Origin: Kitasatospora sp. MAP12-44
GTDB lineage: Bacteria; Actinomycetota; Actinomycetes; Streptomycetales; Streptomycetaceae
Reading direction: 5' to 3'
Assembly (NCBI RefSeq): GCF_029892095.1
Contig: NZ_JARZAE010000004.1
Coordinates: 6,572,001-6,636,000, forward strand
DNA length: 64,000 nucleotides
Part shown: positions 1 through 29,132 of the stretch, one piece after another
Numbering within the stretch: the first letter of the stretch is position 1
Layout: each line of letters starts with the position of its first letter
Program-made: the position numbers and the translations under genes
Notes under the pieces: generated by a model
Told to the model about the DNA's origin: nothing
Seen by the model: the letters and a program-made list of their open reading frames with translations, nothing else
The model's database searches: none

Positions 1-20773
<20,773 letters not shown>

Positions 20774-20781
<8 letters not shown>

Positions 20782-22075
20782 CACCCTGACCCCCCCGGAC
20801 GTCGACACCGACGCCGACGCCGACGCCGAGCTTCCCGCAGCCGCGCCGCTCAAGCCGCTGCGCCGCAACGCCGCCTTCATCCGGCTCTGGCTGGGCGCGG
20901 GAGTCTCCCGCTTCGGCGCGACCATCGGCATGACGGCCTATCCGCTGCTGGCCCTCTGGTACACCAACTCGGCCACCCTGACCGGCCTGGTGACCTTCGC
21001 CGGCGCCCTGCCCAACTTCCTGATCCAGCTCCCGGCCGGCGCCCTGGTCGACCGTTGGGACCGCCGCAAGCTGATGCTCTGGTGCGACGTGCTCGGCGGG
21101 CTGTCGATCACCGGCGTCGCGCTGGCGGTCTTCTTCGGCCACGTCTGGATCCCGCAGCTGATGCTCGCGGCCTTCATCGAGGTCACCCGGGGCATCTTCT
21201 ACGACCTCGCCGAGCGCGCCACCGTGCGCAACGTGGTGCCGCCCGAGCAGCTGTCCACCGCGATGGCGCAGAACGAGGCGCGCGGCGCGGCGATCGGGCT
21301 GGTCGGCCAGCCCGGCAGCGGCCTGCTCTTCATGCTCGCCCGCTGGATGCCGTTCGCCTTCACGGCGGTGGCCGACCTGGCGGCCGTGATCTGCCTGCTC
21401 TTCCTGCGCGGCAACTTCCGCCCGGCCGTGAGCGGCCCGCCGAAGGCACTGCACGTGGAGATCCGCGAGGGCGTCCGCTGGCTCTGGCAGCACCGCTTCG
21501 CCCGGGTGCTGGTGGGGATGTTCGCCGCCAGCAACCTGATCTTCCAGATGCTGATGCTGACCGTGATGGTGATCGTGCGCCGGCACGGCGATCCGGCGGC
21601 GATGGTCGGCACGGTGATGGCGGTGGGCGGCTCGGGCGGCCTGGTCGGCGCCCTGCTGGCGCCGCGCTGGTCCAAGCGGTTCAGCCTGCGCACCACCTTC
21701 GTGGTGGGTTGCACGGCCTGGACGCTGCTGATCCCCTCCGTCGTCTTCATCCGCCAGCCCGCCGAACTGGCCGCGGTGCTCTTCGGGATCGCCCTGGTCT
21801 CCGGGGTGTTCAACGTGACGGCCTGGACCTACCAGGTGCAGAACACGCCGGACGAGCTCCAGGGCCGGGTGAACGGCACCGGCCGCTTCCTCGCCTCGGG
21901 TGCCAACGCGCTGGGCGCGCTGGCCGCCGGACGACTGCTCGACTCGATGGGGATCGCCTGGACCGGCCTGGTGATCAGCGTGCTGATGCTGCTGCTCACC
22001 GTCACGGTCACGACCAGCCCGACCGCCCGCAACCAGGCCCGCGAGGACGCCGCCGCCGCGGCGCGGGCCGCGTAG
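20774..22075 (+). CDS. MFS transporter, probable peptide exporter
   Basis: This 433-residue major facilitator protein has about 12 hydrophobic segments and a cytoplasmic N-terminus rich in Asp-Ala repeats. The motif LVDRWDRRKLML after the second helix matches the conserved MFS loop (GxLxDRxgrR), and the overall pattern fits the MFS_3/EntS-like group of siderophore and small-molecule exporters. The GTG start lies inside the last codons of the NRPS gene (8-bp overlap), which implies translational coupling. The likely job is export of the NRPS product, giving self-protection. Family assignment is firm; the substrate is inferred only from the operon. Confidence 0.85.
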
Positions 22076-22094
22076 AGAAAGGGACAGAACCAGG

Positions 22095-23384
22095 ATGACC
22101 GGGAAAGCCCTTCATTCGCTCAGTGTGACCCCGATCGCCGAATCCACCGATCCCCACTCCGCGTTGGCGGCGCTGCGGACCCGGACCAGCGAGAAGTGGC
22201 GCCGCCACGACTCCGGCGTGCAGCCGGTCTACATCGCCGAGATGGACTTCCCGGTCGCCCAGGAGATCCGTACGGCGGTCGGCCGGCTGGCCGCCAGCGG
22301 GGACATGGGCTACGCCTTCTCGTACACCGACGACAGTCCGGCGCAGGCGGCGCTGTCCGGTTGGCTGCTGCGCAGCTACGAGTGGTGGGTGCCGCCGTCC
22401 CGGATCCTGTTCTACGCGGACGTGATGCGGGTGCTGGAGGCCGGCATCGAGGCCTTCTCGGAGGTCGGCGACGCGGTGGTGGTGGACATCCCGGCCTACC
22501 CCTCGTTCTTCGAGGCGGTGGCCGAGCGCGGCCGCGAGCTGGTGCCCAACCCGATGCTGCTGCGCGAGGGGCGCTGGCAGCTGGACCTGGTGGGGTTGGA
22601 GCGGGCGTTCCGGGCCGGCGCCCGGATCTACATCCTGTGCAACCCGCACAACCCCACCGGCATGGTCTGCTCGGTGACGGAGCTGACGGCGATCGCCGAA
22701 CTGGCCCGCACCTACGGCGTGACGGTGCTCTGCGACGAGGTGCACAGCCCGCTGGTCTTCGCCGGACGCCGGCACGTGCCGTTCGCCTCGCTGCCGGCCG
22801 CCCAGCAGGTCCGCAGCGTCACCGGGATCTCGGCCAGCAAGGGCTGGAACGTGGCCGGCCTGAAGTGCGCGTTCGGGGTGCCGAACGGCCCCGGCACGGC
22901 GGACGCGCTGCTGGCCCAACCCTCGCGGCTGCGCGACGGCGTGGGCATCTTCGGCGCGGCGGCCAGCGAGGCGGCCTTCACCGTCGGCGACCGCTGGCTG
23001 AGCCAGACCCTGCGCTACCTGGACGGCAACCGGCGGCTGCTCGCCGAGCTGCTCCCCGCGCACGGCCTGGGGGAGCTCGGCTACCACCTGCCGGATGCCA
23101 CCTACCTGGCCTGGCTGGACTGCCGCCGCACGGCGGACCGGCTCGGCCTCGGCGCGGACGAGCTGGCCGAGCGGGTGCTGAGCGTGGGCGGCCTGGCCGT
23201 CAGCGACGGCGCCGGCTACGGCAGTCCGGGCTTCCTGCGGCTCAATCTGGCCACCCCGCAGCTGCTGGTCGAGGAGATGGTCCGGCGCCTCGCCCGCGGC
23301 CTGGACGCCGATCTCGCCGGCAGCACCTCCGCCACCGCCACCGCCGGCGCCGGCGGGCGGTTGCTGGATATAGGAGCGGTATAG
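22095..23384 (+). CDS. MalY/PatB-family PLP-dependent enzyme (aminotransferase class I/II fold)
   Basis: The 429-residue protein is a fold-type I PLP enzyme. The NPHNPTG motif, the CDEVHS segment (Asp binding the pyridine nitrogen) and SASKGWNVAG with the Schiff-base lysine are all visible. The MD-F-xA N-terminal region and VHSPL are typical of the MalY/PatB cystathionine beta-lyase (C-S lyase) branch. It starts 19 bp after the exporter stop with a purine-rich stretch (AGAAAGGGA) upstream. In NRPS clusters such enzymes make or modify amino-acid precursors; beta-elimination, amino transfer or a cyclization like that of capreomycidine synthase are possible. The reaction cannot be decided from sequence alone. 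The last 20 or so residues form a low-complexity Thr/Ala tail. Confidence 0.8.
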   Translation: MTGKALHSLSVTPIAESTDPHSALAALRTRTSEKWRRHDSGVQPVYIAEMDFPVAQEIRTAVGRLAASGDMGYAFSYTDDSPAQAALSGWLLRSYEWWVPPSRILFYADVMRVLEAGIEAFSEVGDAVVVDIPAYPSFFEAVAERGRELVPNPMLLREGRWQLDLVGLERAFRAGARIYILCNPHNPTGMVCSVTELTAIAELARTYGVTVLCDEVHSPLVFAGRRHVPFASLPAAQQVRSVTGISASKGWNVAGLKCAFGVPNGPGTADALLAQPSRLRDGVGIFGAAASEAAFTVGDRWLSQTLRYLDGNRRLLAELLPAHGLGELGYHLPDATYLAWLDCRRTADRLGLGADELAERVLSVGGLAVSDGAGYGSPGFLRLNLATPQLLVEEMVRRLARGLDADLAGSTSATATAGAGGRLLDIGAV

Positions 23385-23473
23385 CGCGCCGCTCGAAGGT
23401 AGTCAGTACCAGAAGGGCGCCGTCCCACCGGGCCCTCACCCCAAGCCACCAGCCATCATCCCGAGGAGCACCC

Positions 23474-23692
23474 ATGTCCGTGACCGCGACCGACGCGCCG
23501 ACGTATCGCGTCGTCCTCAACCACGAGGAGCAGTACTCGATCTGGTGGAGCGACCGCGACCTGCCGGCCGGCTGGCGCGCGGAGGGCACCCAGGGCACCC
23601 GCGAGGAGTGCCTGTCCCACATCGCCGAGGTCTGGACCGACATGCGTCCGGCCAGCCTGCGCAGCTGGATGGACGAGAACGCGGCGGTCTGA
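23474..23692 (+). CDS. MbtH-like protein
   Basis: A 72-residue protein with the MbtH signature: the NHEEQYSIW segment, then PAGW, then TREECLSHIAEVWTDMRPASLR. The spaced Trp residues pack against the N-subdomain of adenylation domains, where MbtH proteins aid folding and activity. The start ATG has GAGGAG eight bases upstream. Length matches the family (about 70 residues). It lies in the NRPS operon and presumably serves the six A domains encoded by the large gene. Confidence 0.95.
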   Translation: MSVTATDAPTYRVVLNHEEQYSIWWSDRDLPAGWRAEGTQGTREECLSHIAEVWTDMRPASLRSWMDENAAV

Positions 23693-23734
23693 CCAGCACC
23701 CCGGACCGGCCCCCACTGCCCGTCCCCTTGAACT

Positions 23735-23764
23735 CGCAGGGCCGCTTCCCCCGGCGGCCCTGCG
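23735..23764 (+). terminator. GC-rich hairpin between mbtH and the membrane-protein gene
   Basis: A perfect 11-bp stem (CGCAGGGCCGC paired with GCGGCCCTGCG) with an 8-base loop lies 42 bp after the mbtH stop. No T-run follows. It may end or attenuate transcription so that the downstream membrane pair is expressed less than the synthetase genes. Confidence 0.5.
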
Positions 23765-23792
23765 GCGTTCCCGGCCCTGGAAGAAATGAGAG

Positions 23793-24992
23793 TTGACCTT
23801 GACCGCAACCGCAACAGAATCCGCTACCGCTGGCCTTTCCGCCGCCGCTTCCGTTCCCGCCGCCCTCCCCGTTCCTGTCCCCGTTCCTGTCTCCGCCCGC
23901 AGCGTCCCGCGGGCGGAGCAGATCGGCGGACTGCTCATGCTGATCTGCATGATCTCCCAGGGCTTCGGCGTGGTCTGGGACGTCCAGTGGCACAACGACG
24001 TCGGCCCCGACACCTTCCTGACCCTGCCGCACCTGCTGATCTACGCGGGTCCCTCGGTGGCCGGGTTCGCCGCCGCCATCGTGGTGCTGCTGCGCACCGG
24101 CGCCGAGCGCCGCGCCCCCGAGCAGAGCGACGGCACCGTCGCGGTCAAGGTGCTCGGCACCTTCCGCGCGCCGGTCGGCTTCCTGATCGCCGGGATCGGC
24201 GGCGCCGTCGACCTCTTCTACGGCATGGCCGACCTGTGGTGGCACACCGAGTACGGCTTCGACGTGACCCTCAACTCGCCGCCGCACGTGGGCCTCGCGC
24301 TGGGCGGCGTGGCGATCTGCGTGGGCACCATCGTGGTCTTCGCGGCCCAGCACCAGACCCTGTTCGGCCGGGTGGGCCTGGTGCTGAGCTCGGCGCTCTC
24401 CATGATCACCGTGGTCTTCGCACTGTTCTGGGCGCAGCCGTTCGAGGTCTCGGTCACCACGGTGGCCTTCCTGACGCTGACGCTGGTGGGCTGCGTGGTG
24501 CGCCGGCCCGGGTGGGTCAGCCTGACCGGCCTCGCCTTCGGGGCGATCGTCGGCCTCCAGTGGCTCTTCGTCCCGTGGGCCACCAGCACCTACGCCGCCA
24601 GCGTGGGCCTGCCGTTCCGCGACGGTGTCTCCACCGTGCCGCAGATGCCGGCGCTGGACCCGCTGGTGCTGCCGCTGATCGCGATCCTGCTCGACCTCGT
24701 CCTGCTCAACCGCTGCCGTGCCAAGGCCTCACCGCAGCGCGCGCTGGTGATCGCCGGCGGTGTGCTCGGTGTGGCGATGGCCGTCGTCTACGGCCTGCAG
24801 ATCAAGGACCAGCTCACCCCGACCACGCTCGCGCTGGCCGGCCTGCTGAGCGCCGGAGCCGCGCTGCTCGGCTACCGCTTCTCGTTCCCGCTGCGCCGGC
24901 TCACCGGCCTGGACGACGCCCAGCCGCTGCCTGCCCAGCCGCTGCCCGCCCAGGAGCCCGCCCCGGCCCCGCTGACCGTCGTGGAGAACTGA
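23793..24992 (+). CDS. Polytopic membrane protein with duplicated His motif, function unknown
   Basis: About 399 residues, mostly hydrophobic, with roughly nine to ten membrane segments after an Ala/Val/Pro-rich N-terminus. Two segments share the pattern D-x-x-W-H ... P-H: the first near residues 68-84 (VQWHNDVG ... LTLPHLL), the second near residues 143-168 (LWWHTEYG ... SPPHVGL). Four histidines at matching places of two helices suggest a metal or heme site (inference). I do not recognise the family. The start is a TTG at 23793 or 23799; GAAATGAGAG upstream is a modest RBS. The next gene begins one base after the stop, so the two products probably act together at the membrane. Confidence 0.75.
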   Translation: MTLTATATESATAGLSAAASVPAALPVPVPVPVSARSVPRAEQIGGLLMLICMISQGFGVVWDVQWHNDVGPDTFLTLPHLLIYAGPSVAGFAAAIVVLLRTGAERRAPEQSDGTVAVKVLGTFRAPVGFLIAGIGGAVDLFYGMADLWWHTEYGFDVTLNSPPHVGLALGGVAICVGTIVVFAAQHQTLFGRVGLVLSSALSMITVVFALFWAQPFEVSVTTVAFLTLTLVGCVVRRPGWVSLTGLAFGAIVGLQWLFVPWATSTYAASVGLPFRDGVSTVPQMPALDPLVLPLIAILLDLVLLNRCRAKASPQRALVIAGGVLGVAMAVVYGLQIKDQLTPTTLALAGLLSAGAALLGYRFSFPLRRLTGLDDAQPLPAQPLPAQEPAPAPLTVVEN

Positions 24993-24993
24993 T

Positions 24994-25593
24994 ATGTGGA
25001 CCAGGATGAGCGCGCTGAGCGCTGTGCGCGCTGTGCTGCGCCGGGCCGTGGCCGCAGCCGCCGCCGTCACCGTGCTGGCGCTGAGCACCGCCCCGGCCGC
25101 GCAGGCCGTCGGCCCGGCGCCCGTGGTGCACTCGGAGTACGTCACGGCCGGCCCGTACCAGGTGCAGGTCTCGTTCTCCGAGTGGCCGGTACTCGCGGAC
25201 AAGGCGCTCGACTTCACCTTCCTGCCCGACGGCGGCATCGCCGGCCACAAGGCCGCGCTCACCATGTACTCGCCGGCCGGAACGGACTTCCTGCACCGCC
25301 GCAACACCGACCACATGCTGCGCGTCTACACCCGCGACCACAGCCGCTGGGGCCTGGACACCTACCAGCTCCCCGCCCAGGGCACCTGGAAGCTCCAGTT
25401 CACCGTCGACGGCTCCTCCGGCTCCGGCACCGGCACCCTCGCCCTCCCGGTCGGCCCCCGCCCGGGCCCCTCGCTGACCCTGAGCTGGGGCCTGGCCCTG
25501 CTCCCACTGATCGCCACCATCCCGATCTGCTTCCTCCTCTGGCTCCGCGGCCGCCGCAACCGCCACGCGAACGAGTGGGTTTGGGCTGCCTAG
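24994..25593 (+). CDS. Secreted, C-terminally anchored Ig-like protein, partner of the preceding membrane protein
   Basis: The 199-residue product begins with a positively charged, Ala-rich signal peptide ending near AQA-VGP (about residue 38). A beta-rich domain follows (YQVQVSFSEWPV; GTWKLQFTVDG), which resembles the FixH/YtkA-like or CopC-like extracellular fold. A single membrane helix near the C-terminus (ALLPLIATIPICFLLWL) is followed by a basic tail. It would therefore sit outside the membrane as a type I protein. Coupling to the His-rich membrane protein suggests a role in metal or redox handling, but no ligand set is certain. Confidence 0.7.
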   Translation: MWTRMSALSAVRAVLRRAVAAAAAVTVLALSTAPAAQAVGPAPVVHSEYVTAGPYQVQVSFSEWPVLADKALDFTFLPDGGIAGHKAALTMYSPAGTDFLHRRNTDHMLRVYTRDHSRWGLDTYQLPAQGTWKLQFTVDGSSGSGTGTLALPVGPRPGPSLTLSWGLALLPLIATIPICFLLWLRGRRNRHANEWVWAA

Positions 25594-25608
25594 CCGCCTG
25601 GTCGCTGA

Positions 25609-25668
25609 TGGGCGGGTGCAGTCGGTTCTCCCAAACCCCTGATGGGGGGAACCCACTACACCCGCCCA
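25609..25668 (+). terminator. Long hairpin ending the NRPS operon
   Basis: TGGGCGGGTG (25609-25618) pairs perfectly with CACCCGCCCA (25659-25668), and inner segments (GGTTCTCCC with GGGGGGAACC) extend the stem. It starts 16 bp after the stop of the last gene of the NRPS operon. No long T-run follows, which is common in actinomycetes. Confidence 0.7.
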
Positions 25669-25726
25669 CTTGTCATGTCAGTGCCCCATCGGCCAGCCTG
25701 TGCCCTGTTGCTGCCAGACTGCTCGA

Positions 25727-26197
25727 ATGATCGTCAGACGTGCAGGTGAGCAGGACAGCGCCGGCTTCCTCGGCCTGGCGGCCCAGGTGGAGCACTGGTT
25801 CGGCCCGATGGTGGAGGACCCCGGTTTCCGCGCCGCGGTGGACAAGCACATCCGCCGCTCCACGGCACTTGTCGCCGTGTCCTCGGAGCAGCCAGGTCTC
25901 CTCGGCGGCCTCCTGTTCGGCGCGAAGGCCCCGACCAATCACGTCCACTGGCTCGTCGTCTCGGAGCAGGCGCGCGGCAAGGGCGTAGGCCGTGCGCTGA
26001 TGGCAGAGGCGGCACGGAGCTTCGCCCGGGGGCCGGGTACCAGCATCGAGGTGGTCACCTTCGGGGCGGACCACCCGGGCGCCGTGGCCAGCGGGGCGCG
26101 TGCCTTCTACGAGCGTCTCGGCTTCGCTGCCGCCGAGGTCACGACTCCGGGCCCTGAAGGCGGTTCACGACAGGTCTACCGCCGGACCGTCGCCTGA
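25727..26197 (+). CDS. GNAT-family N-acetyltransferase
   Basis: From the ATG at 25727 the protein is 156 residues. It shows the acetyl-CoA binding core VSEQARGKGVGRALMAEA (the Q/RxxGxG/A motif) and the C-terminal ARAFYERLGF helix typical of GNATs. An upstream in-frame ATG at 25670 would add a Cys-rich, unsupported extension and was not chosen. The substrate is unknown. It lies just after the NRPS terminator and probably is not part of either cluster. Confidence 0.85.
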   Translation: MIVRRAGEQDSAGFLGLAAQVEHWFGPMVEDPGFRAAVDKHIRRSTALVAVSSEQPGLLGGLLFGAKAPTNHVHWLVVSEQARGKGVGRALMAEAARSFARGPGTSIEVVTFGADHPGAVASGARAFYERLGFAAAEVTTPGPEGGSRQVYRRTVA

Positions 26198-26225
26198 TTC
26201 CGGCGACAGTCCGACGGTAGACCTG
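26171..26225 (+). terminator. Inverted repeat overlapping the end of the acetyltransferase gene
   Basis: CAGGTCTACC (26171-26180) pairs with GGTAGACCTG at the far end, and most of the inner sequence (CGGAC-GTCGCC with GGCGAC-GTCCG) also pairs with few mismatches. The stem spans the stop codon, so the hairpin includes coding sequence. Probable factor-independent terminator. Confidence 0.55.
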
Positions 26226-26345
26226 TGGCAGCATCGTTGCCGGACACCGGGACTGGTGGGCCGGCTGCCGGGCGGTCTCGGCGAGTACGCGCAACGGCGT
26301 TACCTCCGCAGGGTCCGGTGTCCGCGAGATCATGGAGGCTCCTCG

Positions 26346-27233
26346 ATGGGTTCGGGTGCGACGGGCGTCACGTTGGGCGTGGTGGTGCTGACGATGGGCG
26401 ATCGGCAGCAGGAGCTGTTTGCGCTCCTGGAGTCGGTGGCGGCCCAGGAGGGCGAGGGCGTCAGGACGGTGGTGCTCGGGCAGGGGGTGAGGCTCCCGGA
26501 GCTGCCGACGTGGGTGGATGCCGTGGAACTGCCGGAGAACCTGGGCATTCCCGGTGGCCGGAACGCCGGTGTGCAGCGGCTGCGCGAACTCGGCGGCGTA
26601 GACGTCCTGGTGGTCCTCGACGATGACGGGCTGCTGCCCAGGAACGACACCTTCCGGCTGATCCGGGAAGCCTTCGAGCAGAACCCGCGTCTCGGGGTGG
26701 TGTCCTTCCGGATCGCGGACGAGACCGGGTTCACGCAGCGTCGGCACGTTCCCCGCTTCGGTGCCTCGGATGCGATGGTGTCCGGGGAGGTCACCACCTT
26801 CCTGGGCGGCGGCCACGGCATCCGGATGAGCGTGATCGACCAGGTCGGCGACTTCCCGGCGCCGTTCTTCTATGCGCACGAGGAGACGGACTTCGCCTGG
26901 CGCGCGTTCGATGCCGGATGGGAGATCCACTACCGGGCCGACATGGTGTTGCAGCACCCCCGCACCGACCCGGCCCGTCACGCCGCTTACTACCGGATGA
27001 CGGCACGCAACCGGGTCTGGCTGGCCAAGCGGCACCTGCCCGCCGTCCTCGTGCCGGTCTACCTCACCTCCTGGGCGCTGTACACGCTGGTCCGCCGGCC
27101 GCCGCTGTCCGGGCTCAGGGCGTGGTGGTCCGGGTTCTTCGAGGGGGTTCGGACGGCCTGTCCTCCGCGACGTCCGATGCGGTGGAGCACGGTGGTGCGG
27201 ATGACGCGGCTGGGCCGTCCGCCGGTGATCTGA
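26346..27233 (+). CDS. Glycosyltransferase family 2
   Basis: The 295-residue protein has the GT-A layout: LGVVVLTMGDR nucleotide-sugar binding strand, ENLGIPGGRNAG, the VVLDDDG (DxD-type) metal site near residue 95, and FYAHEETDFAWRAFDAGW, the ED/Q-W acceptor-side motif of family 2 enzymes. A hydrophobic stretch near the C-terminus may associate with the membrane. The ATG has GGAGG eight bases upstream; an ORF extends upstream but lacks such a site. It ends four bases from the stop of a convergent small gene. The sugar and acceptor are unknown; rhamnosyl or galactofuranosyl transfer to cell-wall polymers is typical for similar enzymes (inference). Confidence 0.85.
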   Translation: MGSGATGVTLGVVVLTMGDRQQELFALLESVAAQEGEGVRTVVLGQGVRLPELPTWVDAVELPENLGIPGGRNAGVQRLRELGGVDVLVVLDDDGLLPRNDTFRLIREAFEQNPRLGVVSFRIADETGFTQRRHVPRFGASDAMVSGEVTTFLGGGHGIRMSVIDQVGDFPAPFFYAHEETDFAWRAFDAGWEIHYRADMVLQHPRTDPARHAAYYRMTARNRVWLAKRHLPAVLVPVYLTSWALYTLVRRPPLSGLRAWWSGFFEGVRTACPPRRPMRWSTVVRMTRLGRPPVI

Positions 27234-27237
27234 CCTC

Positions 27238-27435
27238 TCAACACGCTGGACCTGACGAGGAAGATGAACCAGCCGCGATGCGCTCGTGCACAGCGCGCAT
27301 CGCCCTCAGCGTGACATCCAGCTCCTCCTCGGACGCGCCGCTTCGGGCCTGCCTGTCGGCCGCCCGTCCCAGGCGGCGCAGCTCGGCCCGCGCGTCACGG
27401 AGGCTGAACGGCTGGTCGGCGGTGGCGTGAGTCAT
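27238..27435 (-). CDS. Small hypothetical protein (65 aa), highly charged helix
   Basis: The 65-residue product is dominated by a charged helical stretch (SLRDARAELRRLGRAADRQARSG) and ends in a Ser-rich tail. GAAGGAG sits ten bases before the ATG. It follows the small Cys-rich gene and the anti-sigma-type ATPase on the same strand, as in many actinomycete genomes where such small genes accompany XRE/DUF397 loci. No function is recognised. Confidence 0.6.
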   Translation of the reverse strand: MTHATADQPFSLRDARAELRRLGRAADRQARSGASEEELDVTLRAMRAVHERIAAGSSSSSGPAC

Positions 27436-27463
27436 GCGTGCTGCTCCTTCTCGGTAGAGTTGA

Positions 27464-27649
27464 TCAATTGGCCTTGCACAGTGGGCAATTCGGCCAGTGA
27501 AGCGGGCAGGGCTTGGCTCGGGTGGTCCACCGGCGCCCGCACCAGGCGAGCAGTCGTTCGGCCGACAGGGCGCTCGCCCCTTCGCATGGCACGTCAGGAG
27601 GCGAGTGCAGCAGGGGAGTTGCCCGCCCGGTATCGGCGTCTACGCTCAT
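27464..27649 (-). CDS. Small Cys/His/Trp-containing protein (61 aa), overlaps the upstream ATPase gene
   Basis: The ATG at 27649 is preceded by a near-ideal Shine-Dalgarno (GGGAGGAGG) eight bases away and lies inside the last 56 bases of the ATPase gene, in another frame. The product has six cysteines or histidines toward the C-terminus, with a CPLHWPNCPLC segment that could bind zinc. The strong RBS and charged, Cys-patterned composition argue that it is real rather than a shadow frame. Function is unknown; it may be a regulator partner of the ATPase. Confidence 0.5.
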   Translation of the reverse strand: MSVDADTGRATPLLHSPPDVPCEGASALSAERLLAWCGRRWTTRAKPCPLHWPNCPLCKAN

Positions 27650-28058
27650 GCTGGGCCTCCTCCCTGAGGGTGATGCAGACGGCCTTGCCGTTCCCCCGCT
27701 CCTCGGAGTGCCACTCCTCAGCGAGCGCCGCCACGATGGGGATGCCGCGCCCCGACTCGGCCGAGTCCGGCGCCATGCCCCGGTCGACCGGCCGTACCAG
27801 GCAGTCGTCCACCACCTCCATCCGCAGGCGCAGGTGGCCGGCATCGTCCTCGCAGGGGGTGAAGACGACGACGGCGAACGCCCCTGCGGCGTGCACCGAG
27901 TTGGTAGCCAACTCGCTGACGAGCAGCGCGATCACGTCCGTCTCGGCCCAGCCACTCTTTCGGGCGGCATCCACGGCGAAACGCCGCGCTATCGGCACCG
28001 ACTCCGGTACAGCTACGAAGACGCTGGTTCGTACGTCGTGATCGTGGTCAACGCCCAT
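27594..28058 (-). CDS. ATP-binding protein, anti-sigma factor (RsbW/SpoIIAB-like HATPase)
   Basis: From the ATG at 28058 (MGVDHDHD) the protein is 154 residues. It has the GHKL ATPase boxes: SELATNSVHA (N box, Mg/ATP binding), VVDDC and ESGRGIPIVAALAEEWH (G1/G2 region). In actinomycetes these stand-alone HATPase proteins act as anti-sigma factors or as partners of DUF397/XRE pairs. It is divergent from the XRE regulator at 28281, so they share a 220-bp promoter region. An alternative start at 28088 would add ten residues. Confidence 0.8.
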   Translation of the reverse strand: MGVDHDHDVRTSVFVAVPESVPIARRFAVDAARKSGWAETDVIALLVSELATNSVHAAGAFAVVVFTPCEDDAGHLRLRMEVVDDCLVRPVDRGMAPDSAESGRGIPIVAALAEEWHSEERGNGKAVCITLREEAQHERRRRYRAGNSPAALAS

Positions 28059-28280
28059 GGTTCCTCCAACCGCGGCACGGAGGGGCATTGAGCCGCCCGT
28101 GCGTGACTTGGGAACGCTCCGTAGCGAAGTGACTGCGGTGCGTGGCGTTATGAGTGTGGACCCAGTGTGGCGGCGATGGCAAGCCAAACCCGTGGACAGA
28201 GCAGTACGATTTTGGCAAAGGTCAGCCTTGCAACTCATCTATCAGGGACGCAGACTGACGGAGTGACAGGAAGGAGGCCC

Positions 28281-29132
28281 ATGCCTGAGCGTGAGAAGGA
28301 GACGATCTCGGCTGTCAACGCCGAGGCCCTTGGCGCGGAGCTGCGGAGGATCCGAGGCCGGAGGACTCTGCACGAGGTGGGCCGTGGCGCCAAGGTCGAC
28401 CCGGGTAACCTCAGCAAGATCGAGCGTGGGAAGCGAGTCGTCGCAGAGAAGGAACTCACGCGTCTCCTTGACTACTTCGGCACTGGTGGTACCGAGCGCG
28501 AGGATTTGATGAGCCTGCTCACCGAAGGCCGTGTCGAAGTCTGGTGGACTCCGTACAAGCACCTGATCACGCCGGCCCTTGCGGGGCGTCTCACTGTCGA
28601 AGCCAATGCCACGCTCCAGGAGGAACTGACTCACGACACGTTCGGACTGGTCCTCCAACGCCGGTCGTACGCACGTGAGATCATCGAAAGCGGTTGGTCG
28701 GCCCCCGGCGCGGACGATGTGGAGCTCTATCTGGACATCCGAGAGGCGCGGCAGCGGCGCATGTTGGATGGTCGTCTGCGCGTCCACTCCATCTTCTCCC
28801 AGGCCGCTCTCGACTCCTCGGCCGACCACGAGATCATGGCCGACCAGTTGGAGCACCTGCTCAAACTTCCGGACACCGTCACTCTCCAGATGGTGCCCAC
28901 TTCCGCAGGCCGCCCTGGTAGGCCCGGTGCGGCCTGCGTGGACCGCCTGAGCTTCGACACTCCGGATGCACCCCAGTACGTCTTCAGCGAAGGGCTGAGC
29001 CAGCGGAACGCCCGGGAATTCGCGATCGAGAGCATCCGGTTCAACCGAGTGTTCAAACGCATCCGCAATCTGGCGTTGACACATGCTGACACCGCCGCAG
29101 TCCTTAAAACCCGACTGAAAGAGATCAGCTGA
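28281..29132 (+). CDS. XRE-family transcriptional regulator with DUF5753-type C-terminus
   Basis: The 283-residue protein has an N-terminal helix-turn-helix (ELRRIRGRRTLHEVGRGAKVDPGNLSKIERGKR, given here only to mark residues about 18-50 in two parts: ELRRIRGRRTLHEVG and DPGNLSKIERGK). The remaining 200 residues match the DUF5753 domain common in actinomycete XRE regulators. AAGGAGG lies four bases before the ATG. It overlaps the next gene by one base. Such XRE/DUF397 pairs influence development and antibiotic production (BldB/WhiJ type systems). The gene looks lower in GC than its neighbours. Confidence 0.85.
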   Translation: MPEREKETISAVNAEALGAELRRIRGRRTLHEVGRGAKVDPGNLSKIERGKRVVAEKELTRLLDYFGTGGTEREDLMSLLTEGRVEVWWTPYKHLITPALAGRLTVEANATLQEELTHDTFGLVLQRRSYAREIIESGWSAPGADDVELYLDIREARQRRMLDGRLRVHSIFSQAALDSSADHEIMADQLEHLLKLPDTVTLQMVPTSAGRPGRPGAACVDRLSFDTPDAPQYVFSEGLSQRNAREFAIESIRFNRVFKRIRNLALTHADTAAVLKTRLKEIS

